DNA from: Alphaproteobacteria bacterium
GTDB taxonomy: Bacteria; Pseudomonadota; Alphaproteobacteria; CACIAM-22H2
Direction of reading: 5' to 3'
NCBI GenBank assembly: GCA_016793165.1
Contig: JAEULA010000008.1
Location: 1-64,000, forward strand
DNA length: 64,000 nucleotides
Made by a program: the position numbers and the translations under genes
Shown: piece after piece, positions 7,146 through 15,195 of the stretch
How the letters are laid out: every line of letters begins with the position of its first letter
Position numbering within the stretch: position 1 is the first letter of the stretch
The notes under the pieces: generated by a model
What the model was told of the DNA's origin: nothing
The model's input: only the letters and a program-made list of their open reading frames with translations
The model's database searches: none

Positions 7146-9146
7146 TCAAGCCGCCGCCGCAGTCGCGCCGGCCTTGCGCATCACCTCCGCCAGCACCGCA
7201 TCGATGACGGCGCTCGTCGCGTCGTCGAGGCGGAAGGTGATGCCCGTGTTGTCCTCGCCGCGTCGCGCGACACGCACGGTCACGGCGCGCGCCGCGCCGT
7301 CGATCGCGAGCTCCATGGTCGCGCCGACCGGCAGGTCGAGCACCCGGTTCAGGCGGGCGCCGGACCGGGACATGTCGAGAAGGGCGACGGCTTCGCGCCG
7401 CCCGCCGATGACGGCCTGGGCGTCGAGGCGGCACGGGTAACGCTCGAATTCGCGACGATCGCCGGCCTTCTGCATGGCCGCCAGGAAGGTCTCGACCTCG
7501 CTGCGCAGGTCGTCGGCCTGGGTCGACACGCGCGAAGCCGCGTCGAGCACGCTCGTGGCGGCGCCGGAGGTCTCGTTCGCCGTCGCCATCACGTCGCCGA
7601 CGCTGGCGGCGGCGGTGCGGGTGCCGGCGCTCGCGAGCTGCACGTTCTGAACGATCTCCTGCGTCGCCTGGCTCTGCTGGTCCATCGCCGTGGCGATCGC
7701 CTTGGAGATCTCGTCGACCTTGAGCACGACCGACGTCACGCTGCGGATCGATGCCGTGGCCGACGCCGTCGACTCCTGCACGCGCTTGATGCGCTCGGCG
7801 ATGTCGGTGGTGGCTCGGCCCGTCTGGCTGGCGAGGTTCTTCACCTCGTTCGCCACCACCGCGAAGCCCTTGCCCGCATCGCCGGCGCGCGCGGCCTCGA
7901 TCGTCGCGTTGAGCGCCAGGAGGTTCGTCTGGCCGGCGATCTCGTTGATCAGCTTGACGACGTCGTCGATCTCCTGCGCCGCCTTGGCGAGGCCGTCGAC
8001 CAGCTCGCTGCTGCGCGTCGTCTCGCCCACCGCCTCGGCGGTGATCGTCGCCGCCTGCTCGACCTGGCGTCGGATCTCGCCGATCGAGGACAGCATCTCC
8101 TCCGAGGCGGCCGCGACCGTCGAGAGGTTGCCGGCCGAGGTCTCGCTCGTGGTCTGCACGTCGGCCATCTTGCCGCGCGTTCGGTCGGCGGCGTCGCGCA
8201 TCGTTTCCGAGGTCGAGGTCATCGTGGCGGCAGCCGCCGAGAGGGTCTGCAGCACGCCCGAGACGGAGCTCGAGAAGTCCGACGTGAAGCCGTCCATCGC
8301 GCGCTGCCGGCGGGCCTGCGCCGCGCGCTGGGCCTCGGCCGCGGCCGAGAGCGAACGGGCCTCGCGGCCCTGCTCGCGGAACACGGCCAGTGCGCGCGCC
8401 AGGCTGCCGACCTCGTCCTTGCGCTCGGTCGCGGTCACCTCGGCATCGAGGTCGCCGGCGGCGACCCGCGACATCGTGGCCGTGATCGCGGTGATCGGCT
8501 TGACGATGCTGCGCGCGATCAGGGTGCTGCCGAGCACGACGGCGAACAGGATCGCCAGCCCGAAACCCGCGAGCTTGAAGAGCTCCGAGCGTTGAGCCGC
8601 GGCGACCTCGTCGACATAGACGCCCGAGCCGATGATCCAGCCCCATGGCGCGAAGCCCCGGACGTAGGAGATCTTCGGCACCGGCTCGGACGCGCCGGGC
8701 TTCGGCCAGAGATAGTCGACGAAGCCGGCCCCGTCCTTGCGCACCTTGTCGACGAAGGCGACGAAGAGGCGCTTGCCGGCGGGATCCTTGTTGTCGCTGA
8801 GGTCCTGGCCGTCGAGCTCCGACTTGAACGGATGCATCACCATCCGGGGATGCATGTCGTTGATCCAGAAGTACTCGTTGCCCTCGTAGCGCATTGCCTT
8901 GACGGTCGCCTTCGCGGCGGCCTGGGCCTGGTCCTGGGTCAGGCGCCCGGCGCGCGCCTCGGCCTCGTAGTGCGCGAGGACGCCGTGGGCCGCCTCGACG
9001 AGATGCCGCGTCTTCACCGCGATGTCGTCATGCTTGGCCGTGCCGAGGTCGAGGACGGTGAGGGCCAGCACGGCGATCAGACCCACGGCGGCGACGGCGG
9101 TCACGAAGTGGATGCGCCGGCCGATGGCCCAGTCGCTGAAACGCAT
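7146..9146 (-). CDS. methyl-accepting chemotaxis protein with Cache sensor and C-terminal PilZ domain
   Basis: 666 residues. Order: transmembrane helix about 12-32; periplasmic single-Cache-type sensor ([52 protein letters not shown]); second membrane helix about 195-215; HAMP; cytoplasmic signalling hairpin with the conserved tip [20 protein letters not shown]; then a PilZ domain from residue 564 with [10 protein letters not shown] and the LDMSRSGAR (DxSxxG) motif that binds cyclic di-GMP. The receptor should link a small ligand, often a carboxylate in this Cache class, to the CheA pathway, with c-di-GMP as a second input. Its Shine-Dalgarno lies at the edge of a leader hairpin. Confidence 0.93.
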   Translation of the reverse strand: MRFSDWAIGRRIHFVTAVAAVGLIAVLALTVLDLGTAKHDDIAVKTRHLVEAAHGVLAHYEAEARAGRLTQDQAQAAAKATVKAMRYEGNEYFWINDMHPRMVMHPFKSELDGQDLSDNKDPAGKRLFVAFVDKVRKDGAGFVDYLWPKPGASEPVPKISYVRGFAPWGWIIGSGVYVDEVAAAQRSELFKLAGFGLAILFAVVLGSTLIARSIVKPITAITATMSRVAAGDLDAEVTATERKDEVGSLARALAVFREQGREARSLSAAAEAQRAAQARRQRAMDGFTSDFSSSVSGVLQTLSAAAATMTSTSETMRDAADRTRGKMADVQTTSETSAGNLSTVAAASEEMLSSIGEIRRQVEQAATITAEAVGETTRSSELVDGLAKAAQEIDDVVKLINEIAGQTNLLALNATIEAARAGDAGKGFAVVANEVKNLASQTGRATTDIAERIKRVQESTASATASIRSVTSVVLKVDEISKAIATAMDQQSQATQEIVQNVQLASAGTRTAAASVGDVMATANETSGAATSVLDAASRVSTQADDLRSEVETFLAAMQKAGDRREFERYPCRLDAQAVIGGRREAVALLDMSRSGARLNRVLDLPVGATMELAIDGAARAVTVRVARRGEDNTGITFRLDDATSAVIDAVLAEVMRKAGATAAAA

Positions 9147-9153
9147 TGTGTTG

Positions 9154-9177
9154 CTCCGGAAATCTCGGGTTTCCGGA
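9154..9177 (-). promoter_or_regulatory. leader hairpin overlapping the chemoreceptor ribosome site
   Basis: Positions 9155-9162 (TCCGGAAA) and 9170-9177 (TTTCCGGA) form a perfect 8-bp inverted repeat with a 7-base loop in the leader of the chemoreceptor gene. The GGAG ribosome site (9154-9157 read on the minus strand, 7 bases before ATG 9146) shares three bases with the stem, so folding would hinder initiation. It could act as a thermometer-like or protein-gated switch, or be a DNA operator. Confidence 0.4.
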
Positions 9178-9232
9178 AAGGTACTCGGGCGTCCTTAATG
9201 TTCGCCTAAACGAAGTATTTTCGCGGCCGGTG

Positions 9233-10198
9233 TCACGTCGGCTCGATCACGCCGGTCTGGCTGGCGATCAGGCCGTAGTGCTCGATGCGGCGATGCTTGG
9301 CGAAGGCGAAGGTCGTCTCCTTGCCATAGGTGCACAGCGACAGGTCGCAGTCGTAGGTGATCAGCTCGTCGTCGACACCGCGCGCCAGCGCGACGATCTC
9401 GCCGGTCGGCGCGACGATGCAGGTGCCGCCGATCAGCGAGCATCCTTCCTCCATGCCGGCCTTGGCCGTGGCCACGACCCAGGTCGAGTTCTGGTAGGCG
9501 CCCGCCTGCAGCACGAGATGATTGTGGAACTGGCGCAGATGCTCGGGCTCGGGCGCCGAATGCGCGGCGGCCCATGAATTGTAGGCCGGGGTGTTGTAGC
9601 CGAGCATGATCACCTCGGCGCCCTGCAGGCCCATGACGCGGAACGTCTCCGGCCAGCGGCGATCGTTGCAGATGCACATGCCGAGCAGCCCGCCCATCGT
9701 GCGCCAGACCGGCCAGCCGAGATCGCCAGGCTCGAAATAGCGCTTCTCCAGGTGCTGGAACATGCGCTCGCCCTCGAACTCCTTGTGTCCCGGCAGGTGG
9801 ATCTTGCGGTACTTGCCGACGATCGCGCCCTTGTCGTCGACCAGGATCGAGGTGTTGAAGCGGCGCTTGCGGCCGCCCTCGATCGTGAGCTCGGCATAGC
9901 CGAGATAGAAGCCGATGCCGTATCGCCTTGCGCGATCGAAGAGCGGCTGCACCGCGGGGTTGGGCATCGCCGGCTCGTAGAAGGAGTCGAGCTCCGTCTC
10001 GTCCTCGATCAGCCAGCGCGGGAAGAAGGTGGTCAGGGCGAGCTCGGGGAAGACGACGAGCTTGCAGCCCTTCGCGTGCGCCCGGTCGAGCAGCGCGAGC
10101 ATGCGCTCGACGCAGGACGCGCGGCTCTCGGCGCGGGCGATCGGCCCGAGCTGGGCCGCTCCGATGGTGAGGATGCGGGGCGGGAGCTTCTTGGACAT
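9233..10198 (-). CDS. hyuC: N-carbamoyl-D-amino acid hydrolase (D-carbamoylase)
   Basis: A 321-residue nitrilase-superfamily enzyme that splits N-carbamoyl-D-amino acids to the D-amino acid, CO2 and ammonia. The triad is E52 (VVFPELALTTFFPRW), K132 (YRKIHLPGHKE) and C177 (CICNDRRWPE), each offset by five from the well-studied Agrobacterium enzyme as I recall it (E47, K127, C172). HLEKRYFEPGDLG, GYNTP and EEGCSLIGGTCIVAPTGEIVAL are also characteristic. It starts two bases after the stop of the D-hydantoinase gene, giving the classical two-step hydantoin to D-amino acid pathway in one operon. Confidence 0.92.
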   Translation of the reverse strand: MSKKLPPRILTIGAAQLGPIARAESRASCVERMLALLDRAHAKGCKLVVFPELALTTFFPRWLIEDETELDSFYEPAMPNPAVQPLFDRARRYGIGFYLGYAELTIEGGRKRRFNTSILVDDKGAIVGKYRKIHLPGHKEFEGERMFQHLEKRYFEPGDLGWPVWRTMGGLLGMCICNDRRWPETFRVMGLQGAEVIMLGYNTPAYNSWAAAHSAPEPEHLRQFHNHLVLQAGAYQNSTWVVATAKAGMEEGCSLIGGTCIVAPTGEIVALARGVDDELITYDCDLSLCTYGKETTFAFAKHRRIEHYGLIASQTGVIEPT

Positions 10199-10200
10199 GG

Positions 10201-11655
10201 TCAACCCAGGATGGCTTCGACTTCGACGTTGAACGGCCAGCGCCCCTTTGGGCGCGCGGGCTCGGGCTTTTCGCAGGGGTGGAACTTGCCGCGGCCGGGC
10301 TTTGCGACCGGCTGCCCGTCGCGCGACACGACCTCGCCGCGCGACAGCACGATCACGGGCCAGCCGGTGATCTTCATGCCCTCGTACGGCGTGTAGTCCA
10401 TCGCGTCGTGCAGCTCGCTCTGCGTGATCGTCCGTTCGATCTTCGGATCCCACACGCAGATGTCGGCATCCGAGCCGATCGCGATCGTCCCCTTCTGCGG
10501 ATAGAGCCCGTACATCTTGGCGTGGTTGGTCGAGGTGAGGGCCACGAACTGCTGCAGGGAGATGACGTCGTTGAGGACGCCGGCGGAGAACAGCGCCGGC
10601 AGGCGGATCTCCAGACCCGGGATGCCGTTGGGCACCTTCTTGAAGCCGCCGGCGGCGAAGCCGGCCTTCTTGCCGTTGGGACCCTCGTAGCGATAGGGCG
10701 CATGGTCGGACGAGAACACCTCGAACACGCCGCTGCGCAGCCCCTGCCAGACGAATTCCTGGTTGGCCTTGTCGCGCGGCGGCGGCGAGCACATGCACTT
10801 CGCGCCCTCGTCGCCCGGCTTGTCGAGCATGTCCGCGGTCAGGAACAGGTACTGCGGACAGGTCTCGCCGTAGATCTTCAGGCCGCGCGCCTGGGCCTCG
10901 CGGATGCGGTCGATCGCCTCCTTGGCCGAGACGTGGACGAACAGAACCGGGACGTCGAGCAGCTCCGCGAGCGCGATGACGCGGTTGGTCGCCTCGCTCT
11001 CGGCGATCGGATGATGCGCGACGGCATGTGAGGAGGGCTGCTTGCGGCCGGCCTGCACCAGCCGGTCCGACAGCCAAGCGATGATGTCGTGGTTCTCGGC
11101 GTGGACCATCACCATCGCGCCCTCGCGACGCGCCAGCGCAAGCACGTCGAGGACCTGGCGATCGCTGAGCTTCAGCGCGTCGTAGGTCGTGTAGATCTTG
11201 AACGAGGTGTAGCCGTCGCGGATCAGCGCCGGCAGCTCCTGGCCCATCACCTGCTCGGTCGGGTCGGAGATGATGAGGTGGAAGGCGTAGTCGATCAGCG
11301 ACTGGCCGTCGGCGCGCTCGTGATACTCCTGCACGACCTTGCGCAGCGACATGCCGCGGTGCTGGGCGGCGAAGGGAATGATCATCGTCGTGCCGCCGCA
11401 GGCCGCCGAGGTCGACCCGGTCTTGAAGTCGTCGGCGGTCATCACGCCGCTGGAGGAGAGCTGCGCGACGTGGCAATGGCTGTCGATGCCGCCCGGCAGG
11501 ACGAGCTTGCCGCGCGCATCGATCTCGCTGCGGCCCTTGTCGAGGCCGGCGCCGAGGGCGACGATCTTGCCGCCGCGCACGCCGATATCGGCCTCGAACG
11601 TCTCGCTCGCGGTGGCGACCTTGCCGCCGCGGATCACCAGATCAAAATCGGCCAT
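10201..11655 (-). CDS. hydA: D-hydantoinase / dihydropyrimidinase
   Basis: A 484-residue cyclic amidohydrolase that opens hydantoins or dihydropyrimidines. Metal ligands are visible: H60 and H62 (GIDSHCHVAQ; most relatives have HTH), carboxylated K153 (TSFKIYTTYD), H185 (VMVHAEN), H241 (LFVHVSAKEA) and D317 (FSSDHAPY). CPQYLFLT and the C-terminal GTIAIGSDADICVWDP fit the family. It is the first gene of the minus-strand pair with the D-carbamoylase; 99 bases separate it from a divergent DapA-like gene, so a shared control region is likely. Substrate range (hydantoins versus pyrimidines) cannot be read from sequence, but the carbamoylase partner favours D-hydantoins. Confidence 0.92.
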   Translation of the reverse strand: MADFDLVIRGGKVATASETFEADIGVRGGKIVALGAGLDKGRSEIDARGKLVLPGGIDSHCHVAQLSSSGVMTADDFKTGSTSAACGGTTMIIPFAAQHRGMSLRKVVQEYHERADGQSLIDYAFHLIISDPTEQVMGQELPALIRDGYTSFKIYTTYDALKLSDRQVLDVLALARREGAMVMVHAENHDIIAWLSDRLVQAGRKQPSSHAVAHHPIAESEATNRVIALAELLDVPVLFVHVSAKEAIDRIREAQARGLKIYGETCPQYLFLTADMLDKPGDEGAKCMCSPPPRDKANQEFVWQGLRSGVFEVFSSDHAPYRYEGPNGKKAGFAAGGFKKVPNGIPGLEIRLPALFSAGVLNDVISLQQFVALTSTNHAKMYGLYPQKGTIAIGSDADICVWDPKIERTITQSELHDAMDYTPYEGMKITGWPVIVLSRGEVVSRDGQPVAKPGRGKFHPCEKPEPARPKGRWPFNVEVEAILG

Positions 11656-11754
11656 CTGCCCCTCGGTTCCGTGCCCTGGAAAGCGCTGGCGCCTCGGCGC
11701 GCAGCGGCGTTACATAAGAACGGACAACCCCAATCAATTCAAGGATCCCCGGCC

Positions 11755-12714
11755 ATGACTCGCCTTCTCGATGAGAGCGCCAAGGGCGTCTACATCATCG
11801 CCGCCACGCCGTTCACCGACAGCGGCGCGCTCGACCTCGAGTCGACCGACAAGATGACCGACTACTACATGCAGGTCGGGTGCGACGGCATGACGATCCT
11901 CGGCGTGATGGGCGAGGCGCCCAAGCTCGCGCCGGAGGAGTCCGTCCAGTTCGCCGAGCGCGTACTCAAGCGCGTCAACGGCAAGATCCCCGTGATCGTC
12001 GGCGTCAGCGCGCCCGGCATGGGCGTGATGAAGTCCCTGACCGACAAGGTCATGCAGCTCGGCGCCGCCGGCGTGATGATCGCGCCCAACGCGGGCCTCA
12101 AGACCGACGAGGCGATCGAGGCCTACTACGCCGCAGCGATCAAGACGATCGGCACGGGCGTGCCGGTGGTGCTGCAGGACTATCCCGCGCTGACCGGCGT
12201 CAACATGTCGATCGGCTGCGTCAACCGGCTGCTCAAGAACCACGAGAGCATCAAGGTCCTGAAGCACGAGGACATCCCGGGCCACCGCAAGCTCTCCAAG
12301 GTGCGCGCGGCCGAGGCCTCGGGCGATCGCAAGCGCCGCGTGTCGATCCTGGTCGGCAATACCGCGCTCTATTTCCTGCAGGAGCTGCGCCGCGGCGCCG
12401 ACGGTGCCAATACCGGCTTCGCCTATCCCGAGATGCTGGTCCAGGTCTGCCGCAAGTTCTTCGCCGGCGACGACCAGGGCGCCGAGGACCTCTACGACCT
12501 CTATCTGCCCGTCGTGCGCCACGAGCAGCAGCCCGGCATCGGCCTGTCGATCCGCAAGGAGATCCTGCGCCGCCGCGGCGTCATCAAGTCGGCGCATGTC
12601 CGCGCCCCCGGCATGATGATGGACGCCGACGACCACAAGGAGCTCGACGGCCTCATGGCGCGCCTCGAGCGCAAGCTCGCCGCCGCGGGCCTCGGCGCGA
12701 AGGCGGCGGAGTAA
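11755..12714 (+). CDS. dihydrodipicolinate synthase / N-acetylneuraminate lyase family protein
   Basis: A 319-residue class I aldolase-type TIM barrel. GVYIIAATPFTDSGALD is the usual opening; GDGMTILGVMGEAPKL-type strand 2 (here CDGMTILGVMGEAPK) replaces the GTTGE of true DapA; VVLQDYPALTGVNMS holds the tyrosine region and VLKHEDIPGH the presumed Schiff-base lysine. These departures argue against lysine biosynthesis and for a catabolic lyase or dehydratase on a 2-oxo acid. It is divergent from the hydantoinase operon and ends in a clear terminator, so it is monocistronic. Substrate unknown. Confidence 0.85.
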   Translation: MTRLLDESAKGVYIIAATPFTDSGALDLESTDKMTDYYMQVGCDGMTILGVMGEAPKLAPEESVQFAERVLKRVNGKIPVIVGVSAPGMGVMKSLTDKVMQLGAAGVMIAPNAGLKTDEAIEAYYAAAIKTIGTGVPVVLQDYPALTGVNMSIGCVNRLLKNHESIKVLKHEDIPGHRKLSKVRAAEASGDRKRRVSILVGNTALYFLQELRRGADGANTGFAYPEMLVQVCRKFFAGDDQGAEDLYDLYLPVVRHEQQPGIGLSIRKEILRRRGVIKSAHVRAPGMMMDADDHKELDGLMARLERKLAAAGLGAKAAE

Positions 12715-12721
12715 TTGGATC

Positions 12722-12757
12722 AAATGCGGCTTCGTCGCAGACGAGGCCGCATTTTCG
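12722..12757 (+). terminator. Rho-independent terminator of the DapA-like gene
   Basis: Arms 12722-12736 and 12740-12754 are complementary over 15 positions with one G-U type mismatch, loop GCA, and the 3' arm runs into TTTT. It starts seven bases after the stop codon. It is the clearest intrinsic terminator in the window. Confidence 0.85.
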
Positions 12758-12801
12758 GTTCAGATGTCCCGGCCGGCGCACGCCCCTGAATTCGCCGCCT
12801 T

Positions 12802-13413
12802 TTGGCGTCCGGCTGCGCGATTCTCCTGGCCGTGTGTATGGCCCCTGTCGATGGTACAGCACAGGATCGATCGAACTCGCCGATCGTCCTGCGGGCCCTG
12901 ATGACTCAAGTTGGCACAGTCGGCGATTGGGACGTCTTGGGGGGCGGCCAGATGTGCATGCTTGGCCGATGGCCGAGCGATCGCCGCGGCGGGGCCGATG
13001 TCGACGTGACAATGGCAAGGGACGGTAGGGTCAGCCTCAGTGTGAGCGAGCGTATCGTTTCGCGTTCAGTCCAATGGAAGGATGGCGAAGCGGCCGAGGT
13101 TCGGCTCGATGTCGGATGGTGGGAGGGACGAACTGCCGTACTCCGGCGGTCCGTAGGAAATGTGAAAGCCGACATTGCACCTGAGGCGACTGGTCTCCGG
13201 GATCTCCGGCGCGCAACTCGAGCAGTTGCGATTGCGATCGACGGACCAATCGGCGGTCGTGTTGAACTCGTCAACGCCCCAATCCCGGGATTCACCGACG
13301 CATACGGCAGCTCAGTTTGGAGAAGGTGTGTTCGACACCAGTTCGGCTCCCAAGCACCCGACCTGCATGTCCCACCACGCCGAAGATCTCACGCAACAGG
13401 TCGCCACGCGTGA
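12802..13413 (+). CDS. small secreted protein of unknown function
   Basis: 203 codons from a TTG start. The first 20 residues (GCAILLAVCMAPVDG then TAQD) look like a short signal or lipoprotein sequence lacking a basic N-terminus, and the TTG has no good ribosome site, so the true start may have been lost. The body has VGDWDV, QMCMLGRW and alternating hydrophobic residues (RVSLSVSERIV, AVAIAIDGPIGGRVELV) typical of a periplasmic beta domain. The last 30 residues are basic and irregular, as if read out of frame. It stops four bases before a convergent antitoxin gene. Real but possibly decayed; no family recognised. Confidence 0.45.
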   Translation: MASGCAILLAVCMAPVDGTAQDRSNSPIVLRALMTQVGTVGDWDVLGGGQMCMLGRWPSDRRGGADVDVTMARDGRVSLSVSERIVSRSVQWKDGEAAEVRLDVGWWEGRTAVLRRSVGNVKADIAPEATGLRDLRRATRAVAIAIDGPIGGRVELVNAPIPGFTDAYGSSVWRRCVRHQFGSQAPDLHVPPRRRSHATGRHA

Positions 13414-13417
13414 GCGC

Positions 13418-13687
13418 CTACCGAGATCGATCAAGTGCCTTGTCCGGGTCGATAAGCAACAGCTCCGCGACGTTGTCGATCGATTCGACCAGGCACTCCC
13501 CGAGCCCGAGAGGTTGGGTAGCGAACAATGGCCGTTGCTTTGGTTGTGCCATCATTTCACGGATCCCACGCCGGAGAGCGTCGTTGACCAGTACGGCCAT
13601 CGGTCGGCGCCGAGTTCGAAGAAGCAGCGTCAGTGTCTTGCCTACATCTGCATCGAGCGTGACTGATATCCGGATCTGATACTCCAA
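13418..13687 (-). CDS. orphan ribbon-helix-helix (VapB-like) antitoxin
   Basis: About 89 residues from a TTG at 13687. The pattern IRISVTLDADVGKTLTLLL (beta strand plus helix), PMAVLVNDALRRGIREM (second helix) and then LGECLVESIDNVAELL matches the VapB/DUF2191-type antitoxin layout: an N-terminal DNA-binding RHH fold and a C-terminal toxin-clasping tail. A PIN-domain toxin should follow directly; in the three minus-strand frames downstream I find only short peptides without PIN motifs. The region has lower G+C and weaker codon bias than its neighbours, consistent with a transferred or decaying module. The longer open frame continues antisense into dinB and is not credible beyond this part. 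Confidence 0.55.
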   Translation of the reverse strand: MEYQIRISVTLDADVGKTLTLLLRTRRRPMAVLVNDALRRGIREMMAQPKQRPLFATQPLGLGECLVESIDNVAELLLIDPDKALDRSR

Positions 13688-13777
13688 GGGGCCACGACGC
13701 TCGGCGGGCTCGTTCCGGGTGTCAAGCGGAAGACCTCTTCGCGCGCTAGTCAAGACGCTAGGTGTTATTCTTCGATC

Positions 13778-15052
13778 ATGACCCCCGGGTTCTGCCGCGA
13801 CTGCCTGACGGCGGTCGAGAGCGACGAGGCGCCGCATTGCGGGGCTTGCGGCTCGACGCGGCTGGCGCGGCACCCGGAGCTGGTCGCGCTCGATCTCGCG
13901 CATATCGACTGCGACGCGTTCTACGCGTCGGTCGAGAAGCGCGACGATCCCTCGCTCGCCGACAAGCCGCTGATCGTCGGCGGCGGGACGCGTGGCGTTG
14001 TCACCACGGCCTGCTACATCGCGCGTCGCTACGGCGTGCGCTCGGCGATGCCGATGTTCAAGGCGCTGCAACTCTGCCCCGAGGCGACGGTGCTGCGGCC
14101 GAACATGGCGAAGTACGCCGAGGCGAGCCGGCAGGTGCGGGCGATCTTCCTCGACGCCACGCCGATCGTGGAGCCGGTCTCGCTCGACGAGGCCTATCTA
14201 GACCTGGCGGGCACGCTTGCCGTCCACGGCAAGCCGCCCGCGATCGTGCTCGCGAACGTCGCCCGCCGCGTCGAGGCCGAACTGGGCATCACCGTTTCGA
14301 TCGGGCTCAGCCACAACAAGCTGCTCGCCAAGCTCGCCTCGGAGCTCGACAAGCCGCGCGGATTCGGCGTGATCGGGAAGGCCGAGACGGTCGCGTTCCT
14401 GGCCACCAAACACGTCCGCGCGCTGCCGGGCGTCGGGCCCAAGGCCGGCGCGCGCCTCGCCGAGGATGGCATCGAGCAGGTGGCTCAGCTGCAGGCGCTG
14501 GGCGAGGCGGGGCTGCGCGGCCGCTACGGCCGCTGGGGCGAGCGCCTCGCCGACCTCGCCTTCGGGCGCGACACGCGCGAGGTGGAGCCCGAGCGCGACG
14601 CCAAGGGGATCTCGGCCGAGAACACCTTCGCGCGCGACCTGTCGACCAAGGCGGAGCTCGAGGCCGAGCTGTGGAGCTTGAGCGAGAAGCTGTCCCGGCG
14701 GCTCAAGGAGGCGGACCTCGCCGCCGCCTCGGTGGTGCTCAAGCTGAAGACGGCGGAATTCCGACTGCTGTCGCGGCGGCGCACGCTCGCGCGGCCGAGC
14801 CAGCTCGCTGACGAGCTGTTCAAGACCGGCTGCCTGCTTCTGGCGCCCGAGCTCGGGGCGCGCCGCTACCGGCTGATCGGGATCGGCGCCGGGGAGCTGG
14901 TGCCGGCCGCCGAGGCGCGGGTTCCCGACCTCTTCGATGCCGGACCGCCGCGCAACGAGAAGCTCGAACGCGCGATGGACGCGGTGCGCGAGAAGTTCGG
15001 CGACGCGGCGATCACCAAGGGCAGGGGCCTCGCGCCGAAGCGGCGGCCGTGA
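13778..15052 (+). CDS. dinB: DNA polymerase IV with N-terminal zinc ribbon
   Basis: 424 residues. The Y-family polymerase begins near residue 35 with IDCDAFYASVEKRDDP; catalytic acids are in DCDAF and SLDEAYLDL; SIGLSHNKLLAKLAS and GVGPKAGARLAEDGI (helix-hairpin-helix) follow, then the little-finger domain. Ahead of it residues 6-24 hold CRDC and CGAC, spaced like a CxxC-CxxC zinc ribbon, an addition absent from the Escherichia coli enzyme. It performs error-prone translesion synthesis. I see no GTTC-N7-GTTC LexA box in the 90 bases upstream, so SOS control is not evident from the sequence. Confidence 0.93.
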   Translation: MTPGFCRDCLTAVESDEAPHCGACGSTRLARHPELVALDLAHIDCDAFYASVEKRDDPSLADKPLIVGGGTRGVVTTACYIARRYGVRSAMPMFKALQLCPEATVLRPNMAKYAEASRQVRAIFLDATPIVEPVSLDEAYLDLAGTLAVHGKPPAIVLANVARRVEAELGITVSIGLSHNKLLAKLASELDKPRGFGVIGKAETVAFLATKHVRALPGVGPKAGARLAEDGIEQVAQLQALGEAGLRGRYGRWGERLADLAFGRDTREVEPERDAKGISAENTFARDLSTKAELEAELWSLSEKLSRRLKEADLAAASVVLKLKTAEFRLLSRRRTLARPSQLADELFKTGCLLLAPELGARRYRLIGIGAGELVPAAEARVPDLFDAGPPRNEKLERAMDAVREKFGDAAITKGRGLAPKRRP

Positions 15053-15195
15053 GGGCCCTGGGATCGCCGGAGCCCTGCGCCCGTGGCGCGACCGGAGTCG
15101 ACCGGCGGCCGGGATCGATCTCGCCCCGCGGCGCGAGGTCAGGGCTGTCGCTCTGCCGCCGGTTTCTGGCTAGGTTCGGGGCCCTTGGAGGGACC

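Noticed and set aside
11755-12714. Lysine-biosynthesis dapA
   Set aside because: The GTTGE-type and YNxPxRT motifs are altered and the gene sits divergent to a catabolic operon; a family-level name is safer.
13000-13417. VapC/PIN toxin downstream of the antitoxin
   Set aside because: All three minus-strand frames after 13418 give only short peptides without the PIN acidic residues.
13688-13777. LexA box before dinB
   Set aside because: A GTTC occurs, but the second GTTC at the required spacing is absent.
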